A stretch of DNA of 64,000 nt. Source: Falsiroseomonas oleicola. GTDB lineage: Bacteria; Pseudomonadota; Alphaproteobacteria; Acetobacterales; Acetobacteraceae. Position 1 is the stretch's first letter. The number at the start of each line of letters is the position of its first letter. Positions 10,728-19,034 of the stretch are shown here, in pieces. A program made the position numbers and the translations under genes. The DNA lies in assembly GCF_019029495.1 (NCBI RefSeq), contig NZ_JAERQM010000004.1, positions 416,880 through 480,879 of the forward strand, in the 5' to 3' direction. The notes under the pieces were generated by a model. That model did not search any database and had not been told where the DNA came from. It was given only the letters and a program-made list of their open reading frames with translations.

Positions 10728-11072
10728 ATGGTGAGTCACATGACTAACCAACTGGACCACGCCTTCCATGCTCTGGCCGATCCCACCCGCCGCGCCATCC
10801 TGGCCCGGCTGGCCCAGGGGCCGGCCGCCGTCGGCCAGATCGAAACGCCGATCCGCATGGCCATGCCGACCCTGTTGCAGCATCTGCGGGTGCTGGAACG
10901 CGGCGGACTGATCGCCACGGAAAAGCAGGGCCGCCAGCGCATCTGCCACCTGCGCCCCGAGGCGGTGCGGGAGGCCGAGGCCTGGCTCAGCCGCCAGCGC
11001 GCGGTGTGGGAGGCGCGGCTGGACCAGTTGGACGCCTATGTCCTGACCCTGAAGGAGCAAGAGAATGGCTGA
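10728..11072 (+). CDS. ArsR/SmtB-family winged-helix repressor
   Basis: A 114-residue regulator with the classic ArsR layout: HAFHALADPTRRAILARLA, the recognition helix region MAMPTLLQHLRVLERGGLIATEKQGRQRI and a C-terminal dimer helix. The CVC-type metal motif of arsenic or cadmium sensors is absent, as expected for the SdpR-like branch that is usually paired with AHSA1 proteins. That partner follows with an 8-base overlap. A second ATG at 10740 (starting MTNQLDHAF) is an equally good start; it follows GGTGAG and lies inside a 12-bp palindrome. The signal sensed is unknown. Confidence 0.9.
   Translation: MVSHMTNQLDHAFHALADPTRRAILARLAQGPAAVGQIETPIRMAMPTLLQHLRVLERGGLIATEKQGRQRICHLRPEAVREAEAWLSRQRAVWEARLDQLDAYVLTLKEQENG
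10734..10745. promoter_or_regulatory. Short palindrome at the ArsR start, possible autoregulatory site
   Basis: AGTCA-CA-TGACT is a perfect 5-2-5 inverted repeat that covers the alternative ATG of the ArsR gene. ArsR repressors often bind imperfect palindromes near their own start, so it may be an operator, but a 12-bp palindrome can also arise by chance. Confidence 0.3.
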
Positions 11073-11535
11073 CGAATCCCCGCTCGACCTGGTGCTGACC
11101 CGCATCGTGCCGGTGCCGCCCCGCCTGGTCTGGCTGGCCTGGACCCGGCCGGAGCATCTGGTGAAGTGGTTCACCCCGGCCCCCTGGCGCACCACGGCGG
11201 CGGAGATTGACCTGCGCCCCGGCGGCATCTTCCGCACCGTCATGGAAGGCCCCAATGGCGAGCGGATGGACAGCCCCGGCTGCTGGCTGGAGGTGGAGGA
11301 GGAGCGCCGCCTGACCTTCACCGATGCCCTGCTGCCCGGCTTCCGCCCGGCGCCGGAGCCCTTCTTCACCGCGACCATCACCCTGGAGCCGGTGGAAGGC
11401 GGCACCCGCTACACCGCTTTGGCGATGCACCGCACGCCGGAGGACCGCGACCGCCACGCCGCCATGGGCTTCCACCAGGGCTGGGGCACCGCGCTGGATC
11501 AGCTCGTGGCGACGATGCGCGGCTTCGAAGGCTGA
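11065..11535 (+). CDS. SRPBCC/AHSA1-domain protein
   Basis: A 156-residue single-domain protein of the AHSA1 (activator of Hsp90 ATPase homologue) branch of the START-like SRPBCC fold. Diagnostic segments are the opening strand and helix (LVLTRIVPVPPRLVWLAWTRPEHLVKWFTP), GGIFRTVMEGPNGE, EERRLTFTDALLPGF, FTATITLEPVEGGTRYTA and the final helix HQGWGTALDQLVATM. Such proteins hold a hydrophobic ligand in a deep cavity; the ligand here is not known. The start overlaps the end of the ArsR gene by 8 bases, so the pair is one transcript and the regulator probably controls it. Confidence 0.9.
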   Translation: MADESPLDLVLTRIVPVPPRLVWLAWTRPEHLVKWFTPAPWRTTAAEIDLRPGGIFRTVMEGPNGERMDSPGCWLEVEEERRLTFTDALLPGFRPAPEPFFTATITLEPVEGGTRYTALAMHRTPEDRDRHAAMGFHQGWGTALDQLVATMRGFEG

Positions 11536-11548
11536 CTCGGGAGGTCCG

Positions 11549-13279
11549 CTACGCCTCGCCGGCTGCCAGCCGCCCTTCTGCCACCCGCAAGCTGCGGCCG
11601 TGGAAGGCGGCGACGGCCGGGCGATGGGCGATGGACAGCATGCCCACCCCCGGCAGCCGTTCCGCCACCAGCCGGTACAGCGCCGCCTCGGCCGCCGGAT
11701 CGAGGCTGGCCGTCGCCTCGTCCAGGAACAGGAAATCGGGCTTCGCGATCAGCGCCCGGGCGAAGGCGAGCCGTTGCTGCTCCCCGCCCGAAAGGCGCCG
11801 GTCCCAGGCATCCTCCACATCCAGCCGGTCCCGCAGATGGCCGAGGCCCACCGCCTCCAGCGCCTCCCGCACCGCGTCCTCCGGCACCGATGCGGCGTCG
11901 AGCGGATAACAGACGGCGCGGCGCAGGCTGCCCAGCGGCAGGTAGGGGCGCTGCGGCAGGAACAGCGCGCGGGTGCCTGCCGGCATATGCACGGCGCCCT
12001 GGCCATAGGGCCAGATGCCCGCCAGCGCCCGGAACAGGGTGGACTTGCCGCTGCCGGAAGCACCGGAGATCAGCACGGCCTCGCCCTTCTCCAGCCGCAG
12101 CGCGGCATCCTGGATCAGCACCCGGCCATCGGGCAGGGACAGCGTCACCCCCTCCAGCGTCACCGCCACATCCGGCCCGGCGACCGGCCGCGGGCCGCTG
12201 GCGGTGGCGCGCGCGGTGGCGATCGCGCGGCGGAAGCCGGTCAGCCGCTCCACCGTCGCGCGCCATTCGGTGAGCCGGGCGTAGGAATCGACGAACCAGG
12301 AGAGTGCGCCCTGCACCTGGCCGAAGGCACTGCTGGTCTGGATCAGCCCGCCGAGCGGGATGCGCCCTGCGAAATAAGCCGGCGCCGCCACCACGATGGG
12401 AAAGATGCTGGCCACCTGGGAATAGCCGGCGGTGAAGAAGGTCAGCCGCTTGGTGGCGGTCATGATCGCCCACCAGTTCTCCGCCAGGGCCTGGAAGCGG
12501 GTCAGCAGGCCGCGCTTCTCGTCGGCCTCTCCGCCATGCAGCGCCACGCCCTCTACATTGTCGCGGAAGCGCACCAAAGCGTAGCGGAAATCCGCCTCCA
12601 CCCGCTGCTGGAGGAAGTTCAGCCCGATCAGCCGCCGGCCGATCAGATGCGCCAGCCAGGTGCCGAGCGCCGAATAGATCAGCGCCACCCAGACCATGTA
12701 GCCGGGGATGGAGACGCCGAAGACCTCCAGCGGCCCCGACAGCGACCAGAGCACCAGGATGAAGGAGAACAGCGTCACCACGCTGTTCATCAGCCCGAGC
12801 CCCAGGGTGAGCGTGTCGTCCACGAACAGCCGCAGGTCATCGGCCACGCGCTGGTCGGGATTGTCGGTGCCGGGATCGGTCAGGGCGATGCGGTAATAGG
12901 CACGGTCGGCCAGCCAGTCGTCCAGATAGTCCCGCGTCAGCCAGCGGCGCCAGCGGATCTGCAGGGCCTGGCGCAGATAGAGCTGGTAGACCGCAATCAG
13001 GATATAGGCCACCGCGACCACGGTGAAGCCCGGGAACCAGGTGCCGTCGGCCTCCCCACCCAGGAAGATCAGCGACCAGAAGGTGCCGGAATCCTTGGCC
13101 TCCAGCGCGTTGTAGAAGGCCCGCTGCCAATAGGTGAGCACCACCGTCATGCCCACCAGCGACAGGTTCAGCACCACCACCGCCGCCAGCAGCAGCCGGG
13201 CGCGCGCCTTTTCCTCACTGGTCCAGTAGGGGCGCGTCAGCGCCCAGGCGTCATGCAGGAAGGAGCCGAGGCGGCGCAT
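11549..13279 (-). CDS. SbmA/YddA-like ABC transporter (membrane and ATPase domains fused)
   Basis: A 576-residue half transporter. Residues 1 to about 330 are the ABC_membrane_2 domain with about six helices and the typical YWTSEEKARARLLL opening, FYNALEAKD, and WRRWLTRDYLDDWLADRAYYRI and NPDQRVADDLRLFVDDTL signatures. Residues 370 to 576 are the ATPase, with Walker A GASGSGKST, signature LSGGEQQRLAFARAL, Walker B FLFLDEATASLD and a terminal H-loop (SIAHRP). The membrane domain is shared with peroxisomal ABCD proteins, Rv1819c and the peptide importer SbmA/BacA. Substrates of the YddA branch are not settled. It is the last gene of a five-gene minus-strand operon and follows the DUF1499 gene by 28 bases. 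Confidence 0.92.
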   Translation of the reverse strand: MRRLGSFLHDAWALTRPYWTSEEKARARLLLAAVVVLNLSLVGMTVVLTYWQRAFYNALEAKDSGTFWSLIFLGGEADGTWFPGFTVVAVAYILIAVYQLYLRQALQIRWRRWLTRDYLDDWLADRAYYRIALTDPGTDNPDQRVADDLRLFVDDTLTLGLGLMNSVVTLFSFILVLWSLSGPLEVFGVSIPGYMVWVALIYSALGTWLAHLIGRRLIGLNFLQQRVEADFRYALVRFRDNVEGVALHGGEADEKRGLLTRFQALAENWWAIMTATKRLTFFTAGYSQVASIFPIVVAAPAYFAGRIPLGGLIQTSSAFGQVQGALSWFVDSYARLTEWRATVERLTGFRRAIATARATASGPRPVAGPDVAVTLEGVTLSLPDGRVLIQDAALRLEKGEAVLISGASGSGKSTLFRALAGIWPYGQGAVHMPAGTRALFLPQRPYLPLGSLRRAVCYPLDAASVPEDAVREALEAVGLGHLRDRLDVEDAWDRRLSGGEQQRLAFARALIAKPDFLFLDEATASLDPAAEAALYRLVAERLPGVGMLSIAHRPAVAAFHGRSLRVAEGRLAAGEA

Positions 13280-13307
13280 TGGGGCAGGATCCGGTGTGGG
13301 AGGGCGT

Positions 13308-13772
13308 TCACACGGCGCGCAGCGCCTCCTCCAGCCTGGCGCGCCAGGCGAGGAGTCGGCGGCGATTCACGCCGAAATCGAAATAGCCGAGCAGACTGCG
13401 CGAATACAGGAAAACGCCGGAGCCGCCGACCAGCGGCACCACCTGGCCATTCACCAGGTCAGGAAAGCCGACGAGGCGGGTGCGGTCCACCCATTGCACC
13501 TGCCGCCGCTCCGGCCATTCCGCCATCTTCCAGCAACGCCGTTGGCCTTCCCCCAGCATGCGCAGCGCCGCCCAGGCGGCCTCGGGCGAGACTGCCAGCA
13601 ACGGCAGGCTGACATGCGGCTGGCTGGTGACGCCCGGCGGGGCGAGCAGCGCGGCATTGGGGGAGGCGGGCAGCACCAGCCGGGCGAAATCCACCGGCTC
13701 GGCCGGCGGCAGGCCGGCGGTGCCGGGGCCGCGCAGCAGCGCCAGGCTGGCCATGGACAGGCGGGTGCTCAT
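13308..13772 (-). CDS. DUF1499 family protein
   Basis: A 154-residue protein whose second half matches DUF1499: RQVQWVDRTRLVGFPDLVNGQV, then SGVFLYSRSLLGYFDFGVNRRRL, which is the conserved block near the C-terminus of this family. The first 75 residues are Ala/Pro/Leu-rich and include an SLPLLAVSPEAAWAALRML helix region. No clear signal peptide was seen. Family members occur in alphaproteobacteria and plants; function is unknown. It overlaps the DUF3253 gene by four bases at its start and is followed closely by the ABC transporter gene, so it belongs to that operon. Confidence 0.82.
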   Translation of the reverse strand: MSTRLSMASLALLRGPGTAGLPPAEPVDFARLVLPASPNAALLAPPGVTSQPHVSLPLLAVSPEAAWAALRMLGEGQRRCWKMAEWPERRQVQWVDRTRLVGFPDLVNGQVVPLVGGSGVFLYSRSLLGYFDFGVNRRRLLAWRARLEEALRAV

Positions 13773-14044
13773 GGGGCGTCCCCTTTCGGCGGGGCCGCGC
13801 GCAGGCGGATGACGCCACGGATCTCGGTCTCAGGCGACACCGGCTTGCCCTTGCGCAGCACCTCCACCTGCCCGGCGCGGGCCAGGCGGATGGCGGCGGC
13901 GCGGACCGGCCCCATCAGCCGCCGCCAGGCGTCCTCCTGCGGTTCCAGGGCCTTGGCCACCTCGCTCGGGCAGATGCTTTTGTCAGTCCCGCGCGCGGCG
14001 GTCTGGCGGAGAATTTCGGCGGTGATCGCGTCGGGGGAGGTCAT
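13769..14044 (-). CDS. DUF3253 small protein, winged-helix-like
   Basis: A 91-residue protein starting MTSPDAITAEILRQTAARG, with SICPSEVAKAL, WRRLMGPVRAAAIRLARAGQVEVLRKG and IRGVIRLR. This is the DUF3253 pattern, predicted to form a winged helix and sometimes found attached to other domains. The ATG at 14044 was taken because the frame upstream lacks similarity. It lies 8 bases after the flavin-oxidase gene and overlaps DUF1499. Its role, DNA binding or otherwise, is not established. Confidence 0.8.
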   Translation of the reverse strand: MTSPDAITAEILRQTAARGTDKSICPSEVAKALEPQEDAWRRLMGPVRAAAIRLARAGQVEVLRKGKPVSPETEIRGVIRLRAAPPKGDAP

Positions 14045-14052
14045 GTCGGTCC

Positions 14053-14625
14053 TTAGGGCACCAGCCAGGTGGCGGTGTGGGCGCCATCGCCGGGCCAGTC
14101 GAAGCGGGCGCGGCGATGGCCCCCGGTGGCCAGATGCAGCCATTCCAGCCGGGTCAATTCCAGCACCATCAGGCAGAAATGCGGCCGCCCGCCCTCGCTG
14201 TCCTGCGGTGCCGGCGGTGGTGCGGCGCAGGCAGTGCCAGGGGCGGGGCTGATGGCGTAGAGCGCGCGGCTTCCGGCAGGGCTGGACGCCCAGGCGGCAT
14301 CGGCCTCCGCATCATCCTGATGCAGGCTGGCCCGGCCGCGCAGCCGAAGCTGCAACTGGCCGTCCGGGTCATAGCCATGCAGCGCCGCCCAGGGGAAGGC
14401 TGCCAACTCGGCCGCCTTGGCGGCGCGGCTGTCGGTATAAAGGCGCAACTGGCGGCGCAACGGGTCGAAGCGGCGCAGGACCACCGTCCGGGCCTGCGGC
14501 ATGCCATCAAGGCCGATCGTGGCCAGGGTCGGCCTGTGGAAAGGGTGCCGGCGATCGGCGACGCCGCGAGCCAACAGCCGAAAGGCCTCCGCCAGCACTT
14601 CCGCCAGTTCTGGCCCGCTGCTCAT
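14053..14625 (-). CDS. Pyridoxamine 5'-phosphate oxidase-like FMN-binding protein
   Basis: A 190-residue split-barrel protein. HPFHRPTLATIGLDGMPQARTVVLRRFDPLRRQLRLYTDSRAAKAAEL is the characteristic FMN-binding first half of the Alr4036-like pyridoxamine phosphate oxidase group, and the end (LELTRLEWLHLATGGHRRARF) matches the usual C-terminal strand pair. These proteins bind flavin, but a true PdxH role is unlikely since the dedicated PLP-binding C-terminal domain is not evident. The start codon overlaps the stop of the FAD oxidoreductase gene (ATGA), so the two flavoproteins are translationally coupled. Confidence 0.85.
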   Translation of the reverse strand: MSSGPELAEVLAEAFRLLARGVADRRHPFHRPTLATIGLDGMPQARTVVLRRFDPLRRQLRLYTDSRAAKAAELAAFPWAALHGYDPDGQLQLRLRGRASLHQDDAEADAAWASSPAGSRALYAISPAPGTACAAPPPAPQDSEGGRPHFCLMVLELTRLEWLHLATGGHRRARFDWPGDGAHTATWLVP

Positions 14626-15596
14626 GTGCTCCGGATGGCGGCGACCAGCGCCGCGGCGCTGTCCACCGCCGCCTCGGCCCGGGCGCCGATGCACCAGTCG
14701 CCGGCCGCACCCAGGCCGAGCTGCGCATCCCAGAGGCAGGGCGCGCCGAGCGGCGTTTCCACCAGCGCATGGCGCCAGCGATGCGCCGCGCTGAAATAGG
14801 GTGTCGGCAGCACCTGGCCGGTGGCCTGGGCGAATTCGGCCAGCAGCGCCGCCGCCGCCGCCTCCGCCGTCAGTTCCAGCTTGGCGCGGGACCAGGCGGG
14901 GCCGGCCTGCACGACCCAAAGCTCCAGGCTGGCATCGCGGCCGGGTTTGGAACTGTCGCGCGCCGCCCAGCCGATCGGGCCGGCATCGCGGATCGTGTCG
15001 GGCAAGGCCAGGCGTTCGGGGAAGGCCAGCATCAGCGACCAGCAGGGCTCGAAGCGCACTGCTTCCAGCACACCGGCCAGATGCGGCGCGGGGCCGGCCA
15101 GCAGCGCCTGGGCCTGCGGCGCTGGCAAAGCGAGCACCACCGCCTCGAAGGGGCCATCCACCTCCGGCGTCTGGGTCGGGAAGGGGTGGCCCGGGCGCAC
15201 CAGCCGGGCATCCAGGTGATGCACCTGCCAGGCGCCGGGCGCGCCGGTGATGGCGGTGACGTGGCGCATCAGGTCGATATCCATGCCCTCCGCCAGCGCC
15301 CGTGGCACGGAGGACATGCGCGGCACGCCGACATGGCGCCCGGCACTCGGCCATTCCTGCGCCCGCGCCGCATCCAGCACCGCGGCGAAGGCCGGGCCAT
15401 GGGCGGTCAGGTATTGCGCGCCATGGTCGAAATTCAGCACATGGCCGCCCGCCTCCACCCGCCGCGTCGCCATGCGTCCGCCGGGGCCCCGGCCCTTGTC
15501 GAACAGGCGCAGGCGGACGTCGTAGGCGGCGAGGGTCTTGGCACAGGCGAGGCCCGCGAGGCCCGCGCCGATGATGGCGATATCTTTGGGAGGCAT
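14622..15596 (-). CDS. Renalase-like NAD/FAD-dependent oxidoreductase
   Basis: A 324-residue flavoprotein with an N-terminal dinucleotide-binding motif IAIIGAGLAGLACAKTL and the FDKGRGPGGRMATRR segment, followed by FDHGAQYLTAHGPAF, both typical of the COG3380 renalase-like amine oxidase group. A later stretch (FEAVVLALPAPQAQALL) and the C-terminal LGAAGDWCIGARAEAAVDSAAALVAAI, which closes the FAD site, complete the pattern. The substrate is unknown; bacterial renalases oxidise isomeric dihydronicotinamides. The ATG at 15596 begins the dinucleotide fold directly; upstream frame is leader. It is the first gene of a five-gene operon. Confidence 0.87.
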   Translation of the reverse strand: MPPKDIAIIGAGLAGLACAKTLAAYDVRLRLFDKGRGPGGRMATRRVEAGGHVLNFDHGAQYLTAHGPAFAAVLDAARAQEWPSAGRHVGVPRMSSVPRALAEGMDIDLMRHVTAITGAPGAWQVHHLDARLVRPGHPFPTQTPEVDGPFEAVVLALPAPQAQALLAGPAPHLAGVLEAVRFEPCWSLMLAFPERLALPDTIRDAGPIGWAARDSSKPGRDASLELWVVQAGPAWSRAKLELTAEAAAAALLAEFAQATGQVLPTPYFSAAHRWRHALVETPLGAPCLWDAQLGLGAAGDWCIGARAEAAVDSAAALVAAIRST

Positions 15597-15872
15597 GCTG
15601 CCCTGTATGGCGTGCCGGCGCCGCGAGGCAAGGGGCTTGTGCATTGCGGAATCGCCAGGCCGCGATGGCGGCAAGCGAAGGCGCCAGGCCGGTTGCCGGC
15701 CGGGGTGCAAGGATGCGGCCTGGCGCCGTGCTGGCCCCATCCTGAACCTCGCCTGGGGCGCCCGGATCACAGCCAGCGGCGATCCGGCCTTATCACGCAC
15801 ACGTCACAGTCCAGGCCCCATCCTTTTTCGTCGCGCCGTGCTTAGCCTTTTGCTTCGGGAGGATTTCTTGGC

Positions 15873-16265
15873 ATGGAGGCGGGCGCCCTGACACTGCTGC
15901 TCGTAGAGGACGATCCTCTGGTGCGGATGACCCTGGTGGAGGGTCTCGCCGATGCCGGTTTCACCGTGATCGAGGCGGAGGATGCGGAAGCCGCGCTGGC
16001 GCTGCTCGCGCGACGCGACGATATCGATGTGCTGCTGACCGACATCAACCTGCCGGGCGCGGATGGCTTCGACCTGTCGCATGCGGCGCGCCAGCTTCGG
16101 CCCCGCCTGCCCGTGGTCTATACCTCCGGCCGCTTCCGGGCTGCGGAGCCGGGGCGTGGCCTGCCCGATGCGCCCTTCCTGGCCAAGCCCTTCAGTGTCG
16201 CCCGCGCGGCGGAGACGATCGGGGCGCTGCTGCACCAGCCGCCTTCGTCGCATCGGGTCCAGTAG
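15873..16265 (+). CDS. Single-domain response regulator (receiver)
   Basis: A 130-residue CheY-like receiver without output domain. The acidic pocket (E12, D13, D14), phospho-acceptor D57 in LLTDINLPGADG, switch residues T84/S85 and the conserved K105 (LAKPF) are all present, so it should be phosphorylatable. A GGGAGGA ribosome site precedes the ATG. No histidine kinase gene is nearby, so it is probably served by a hybrid kinase elsewhere. It converges on the pcaB remnant, whose deleted 3' end lies only 8 bases from this stop codon. The 276 bases upstream hold no gene that I could see. Confidence 0.93.
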   Translation: MEAGALTLLLVEDDPLVRMTLVEGLADAGFTVIEAEDAEAALALLARRDDIDVLLTDINLPGADGFDLSHAARQLRPRLPVVYTSGRFRAAEPGRGLPDAPFLAKPFSVARAAETIGALLHQPPSSHRVQ

Positions 16266-16272
16266 TTGGGCG

Positions 16273-16630
16273 TCACGTCGCTGGGCCGGTGGCGCGCGCC
16301 AGCGCCGCGACCAGCCGGTCGAGGTCGCCCGCGATCAGCGCCAGCGCGGCGCGCAATTGCAGCAGGAAGCCCGTATCGGTGATGTCCTGGGTGGTGGTGC
16401 CCCAATGGGTCCAGCGCCCGGCCTCCGGCCCCGCGGCGGCGGGCGAGCGCCGGTATGTCCAGCATCTCGACCCGCGCGGGCTGGGTGATTGCGGTGGCGG
16501 CCTCGGCCGGGATCAGGCCGAGACGGGCCAGCGCCGCATCCAGCATCCGCTGGAGCAAGGCGCGCTCGCCCAGGATGGCGCGCGTCGCGTCGCTGCCAAA
16601 GACGGGGCCGTCGGCAGGAGAAACGGTCAT
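16273..16630 (-). pseudogene. pcaB: pcaB remnant (3-carboxy-cis,cis-muconate cycloisomerase)
   Basis: Intact PcaB is about 350 to 450 residues and converts 3-carboxymuconate to 4-carboxymuconolactone. Here the frame begins like PcaB (MTVSPADGPVFGSDATRAILGERALLQRML, then LIPAEAATAI and VEMLDIPALA), then continues in another frame with GRWTHWGTTTQDITDTGFLLQLR and LIAGDLDRLVAALA before a stop. Compared with the family, residues after RMLDA, about 25 residues after IPALA, and everything beyond the first third (including the fumarase-signature loop GSSxMPxKxN) are missing. So it carries at least one frameshift, internal deletions and a large 3' deletion. It still overlaps pcaG by four bases in normal operon fashion, showing it was the next gene. 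Confidence 0.85.
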
Positions 16631-17169
16631 ATATCCAGAAAGACCGTCTCGCCTTCGCCCTGAAGCCGGATGTCGAGCCGCCAGGCGCCGGCGCCCGCCG
16701 GCTGGGCGATCAGCGTGCCGCGCCGCGCCGGGTCCACCAGATTCAGCACCGGATCCTGGTCGTTCAGCTTCTCCCCGGCGAAATAGGCGCGGGTGACGAC
16801 GTGCTGCATCAGGCCACGGGCGAAGATGGTCACCAGGATATGCGGCGCCTGGGTCGCATTGCCGAGGCCGGGCACGGCGCCGGGCTTCAGCGTGGTGAAG
16901 CGGAATTCCCCATCCGTGTCGGTGGCGCAGCGGCCGAAGCCGAAGAAGCCGGCATCGTAGGCGCCGTCCGGCCCTGCCTGCCAGATTTCCACCATGGCAT
17001 CGACGCAGGGTGCGCCGTCGCCATCCGTGATGCGGCCGGTGAGCGTGATGCGATCGCCCTGCACGCCGTCATTCGGCCCGCCGGCGCGCAGAAGGTCGGC
17101 CCATTCGGGAAAATCGATCATGTGCCAGTAGGGGCCGGCGGTCTGGCTCGCCGTGGCGGGGGTGCTCAT
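16627..17169 (-). CDS. pcaG: Protocatechuate 3,4-dioxygenase, alpha subunit
   Basis: The alpha subunit packs with PcaH in the iron-containing ring-cleavage enzyme that turns protocatechuate into 3-carboxy-cis,cis-muconate. The 180-residue product has the family start SQTAGPYWHM, the beta-sandwich signature (ITLTGRITDGDGAPCVDAMVEIWQAGPDGAY, then GEFRFTTLKPG), and the ending RGLMQHVVTRAYFAGEKLNDQDPVLNLV. As usual for alpha subunits, the four iron ligands are not conserved. Translation starts at the ATG overlapping the pcaH stop; the longer open frame upstream lies inside pcaH. Its 3' end overlaps the pcaB remnant. Confidence 0.95.
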   Translation of the reverse strand: MSTPATASQTAGPYWHMIDFPEWADLLRAGGPNDGVQGDRITLTGRITDGDGAPCVDAMVEIWQAGPDGAYDAGFFGFGRCATDTDGEFRFTTLKPGAVPGLGNATQAPHILVTIFARGLMQHVVTRAYFAGEKLNDQDPVLNLVDPARRGTLIAQPAGAGAWRLDIRLQGEGETVFLDI

Positions 17170-17873
17170 GGCGTGTTCTCGAAGGGCGTGGCGGCGGGGC
17201 CGCGCAGCACGATGTCGAAGCGGTAGCCCAGCGCCCATTCCGGCCGGGTGATGTCGAGGTCGAAGGTCGAGACCAGCCGGTTGCGCGCCGCCTCATCCGC
17301 CGTGCTGTTGAAGATGGGATCGAGCGGCAGCAGCGGGTCGCCCGGGAAATACATCTGGGTGATCATGCGCTGGCCGAAGCCGGTGCCGTGCAGGCCGAAA
17401 TGGATATGGATCGGCCGCCAGGCATTGGCGTGGTTGCGCCAGGGATAGGCGCCCGGCTTGATGCTGACGAAGCTGTAGCGACCCTCCGCATCGGTGAAAA
17501 GCCGCGCGCGGCCCTCAAAATTCGGGTCCAGCGGCGCGTCGTGCTGGTCGCGCGGATGGTGGTAGCGGCCGGAGGCATTGGCCTGCCAGACCTCCACCAT
17601 CGCGCCGCGCAGCGGGCGGCCATCCTCGTCGGTCACGCGGCCGGCGACGATGATCCGCTCGCCCAGCGCGGCGCGGCCGCCGACCTGGGACATGTCGGCC
17701 TGCACCGGGTAGTGGGCCGGGTCGAAATGCGGCGCGCTGGTCTCGGTCAGCGTGTTCGGCACGCGGATCAGCGGCTGCTTCGGGTGGCGCTTATGGGTGC
17801 TGCCATAGGCCGGTAAATCCAGCGGCGGCTGGGTGCCCGGCGCCGGGCGGCGATAGGCGATGGGATCGCTCAA
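17166..17873 (-). CDS. pcaH: Protocatechuate 3,4-dioxygenase, beta subunit
   Basis: The catalytic subunit of 235 residues. The four non-haem Fe(III) ligands are visible at Y104 (SGRYHHPRDQ), Y143 (KPGAYPWRNH), H156 and H158 (RPIHIHFGL), each four residues earlier than in the Pseudomonas putida enzyme. RDQHDAPLDPNF, RLFTDAEGRYSF and MYFPGDPLLPLDPIFN are further family signatures. The gene overlaps the upstream pcaD-pcaC fusion and downstream pcaG by four bases each. With both subunits intact, ring cleavage should be possible even though the next enzyme, PcaB, is broken here. Confidence 0.97.
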   Translation of the reverse strand: MSDPIAYRRPAPGTQPPLDLPAYGSTHKRHPKQPLIRVPNTLTETSAPHFDPAHYPVQADMSQVGGRAALGERIIVAGRVTDEDGRPLRGAMVEVWQANASGRYHHPRDQHDAPLDPNFEGRARLFTDAEGRYSFVSIKPGAYPWRNHANAWRPIHIHFGLHGTGFGQRMITQMYFPGDPLLPLDPIFNSTADEAARNRLVSTFDLDITRPEWALGYRFDIVLRGPAATPFENTP

Positions 17874-19018
17874 CGGATCTGTTCCTCCTGAAGCACGGCC
17901 TTGGCGATCTTCAGCGCCGCATTCGCCGTTGGCACGCCGGCATAGGCGCCGACCTGAAGCAGCACCTCCCCCACCTCCTCCGGCGTCACGCCGGTGCGGG
18001 GGATGGCGCGCAGGTGCAGTTCCAGCTCCTCATGCCGCGCCAGCGCCGCCATGATGCCGATGCAGAGCAGGCTGCGGCTGTGGCGCGTCAGCCCCGGGCG
18101 GGTCCAGACGCCGCCCCAGACATTGGCCGTGATCCATTCCTGGAAGGCCGCATCCAGCGGCGAGACATTGGCGGCGGCGCGCGCCACATGCGCCTCCCCC
18201 AGCACCGCCTTGCGCACGGCCATGCCGGCTTCCAGGCCGGGTTTCGGGGCGAGGGCGGCGAAATGGTCGAGAATGGCGGCGGTCGCGGCTTCCGGCTTTT
18301 CCAGCGTCGGAAGATGGCCGGCCCCGGCGATCTCGAGGTAGCGGCTGCCGGGAATGGCGGCCTGCACCTCCCGCGCCATCTCCGGCGGGGTGGCGACGTC
18401 CTGGTCGCCGACGATGACGGTGGTGGGGCAGGTGATGCGCCCGGCGACCTCCGCCGCCCGGGCATCGCGCAGCGCGGCGGCGGAGCCGGCATAGCCGCGG
18501 CGATCCGTGCGCAGCAGCATCTGCCGCAGGCCCTGGGAGGAGGGCAGGGCGGTATCCACCACCCAGCGCGGCATCACCACATCGACCAGCGCCTGGGTGC
18601 CGATTCGCATCACCGCCTCGATGCGCTCCTGCCAGGCCTCGGGCGGTGGGAATTCCAGCGCGGTGTCCATCAGGATCAGCGACTCCACGCGATCCGGCGC
18701 CATCACCGCGAGCTGCATGGCGATGCGGCCACCGATCGACATGCCGAGCACATGCGCCTGCCGGATGCCCAGCGCATCGAGCAGCGCCAGCGCATCCGCC
18801 GCGTGGCGCTGCATGGAATAGTCGCCATCGGTCACGCCGGACAGGCCGTGCCCGCGCATGTCCATGCGGATCACCCGATGGGTCCGGGACAGCACCGCGA
18901 CCTGCGGGTCGAAGTCATGCAGGGTCGTGCCGATGGAATGCAGCATCAGCAGGGGTGGCGCCTCGGCGGGGCCATCGACGGCTGCATGAACGACGATATC
19001 GCCCAGGTGCAAAAACAT
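17870..19018 (-). CDS. pcaL: Fused 3-oxoadipate enol-lactonase / 4-carboxymuconolactone decarboxylase
   Basis: A 382-residue two-domain enzyme for consecutive beta-ketoadipate steps. Residues 1 to about 255 are PcaD, an alpha/beta hydrolase with nucleophile S94 in LGMSIGG, acid in VGDQDVATP and His in GAGHLPTLEKP. Residues about 258 to 382 are PcaC (GMAVRKAVLGEAHVARA, DAAFQEWITANVWGGVWTRPGL, SRSLLCIGIMAALARHEELELHL, TPEEVGEVLLQVGAYAGVP), including the CxxxHxxE-like helix region with Cys and His-Glu-Glu. Such fusions are known as PcaL in actinobacteria and occur in other bacteria. The ATG at 19018 begins the hydrolase domain; earlier codons are leader. It overlaps pcaH by four bases. Confidence 0.93.
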   Translation of the reverse strand: MFLHLGDIVVHAAVDGPAEAPPLLMLHSIGTTLHDFDPQVAVLSRTHRVIRMDMRGHGLSGVTDGDYSMQRHAADALALLDALGIRQAHVLGMSIGGRIAMQLAVMAPDRVESLILMDTALEFPPPEAWQERIEAVMRIGTQALVDVVMPRWVVDTALPSSQGLRQMLLRTDRRGYAGSAAALRDARAAEVAGRITCPTTVIVGDQDVATPPEMAREVQAAIPGSRYLEIAGAGHLPTLEKPEAATAAILDHFAALAPKPGLEAGMAVRKAVLGEAHVARAAANVSPLDAAFQEWITANVWGGVWTRPGLTRHSRSLLCIGIMAALARHEELELHLRAIPRTGVTPEEVGEVLLQVGAYAGVPTANAALKIAKAVLQEEQIR

Positions 19019-19034
19019 CCCGGCTCCCCACCTG

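Noticed and set aside
11324-13612. 762-codon open frame on the plus strand
   Set aside because: Antisense to the ABC transporter gene, which has complete Walker and signature motifs.
14769-15845. 358-codon open frame on the plus strand
   Set aside because: Antisense to the renalase-like gene; composition typical of a shadow.
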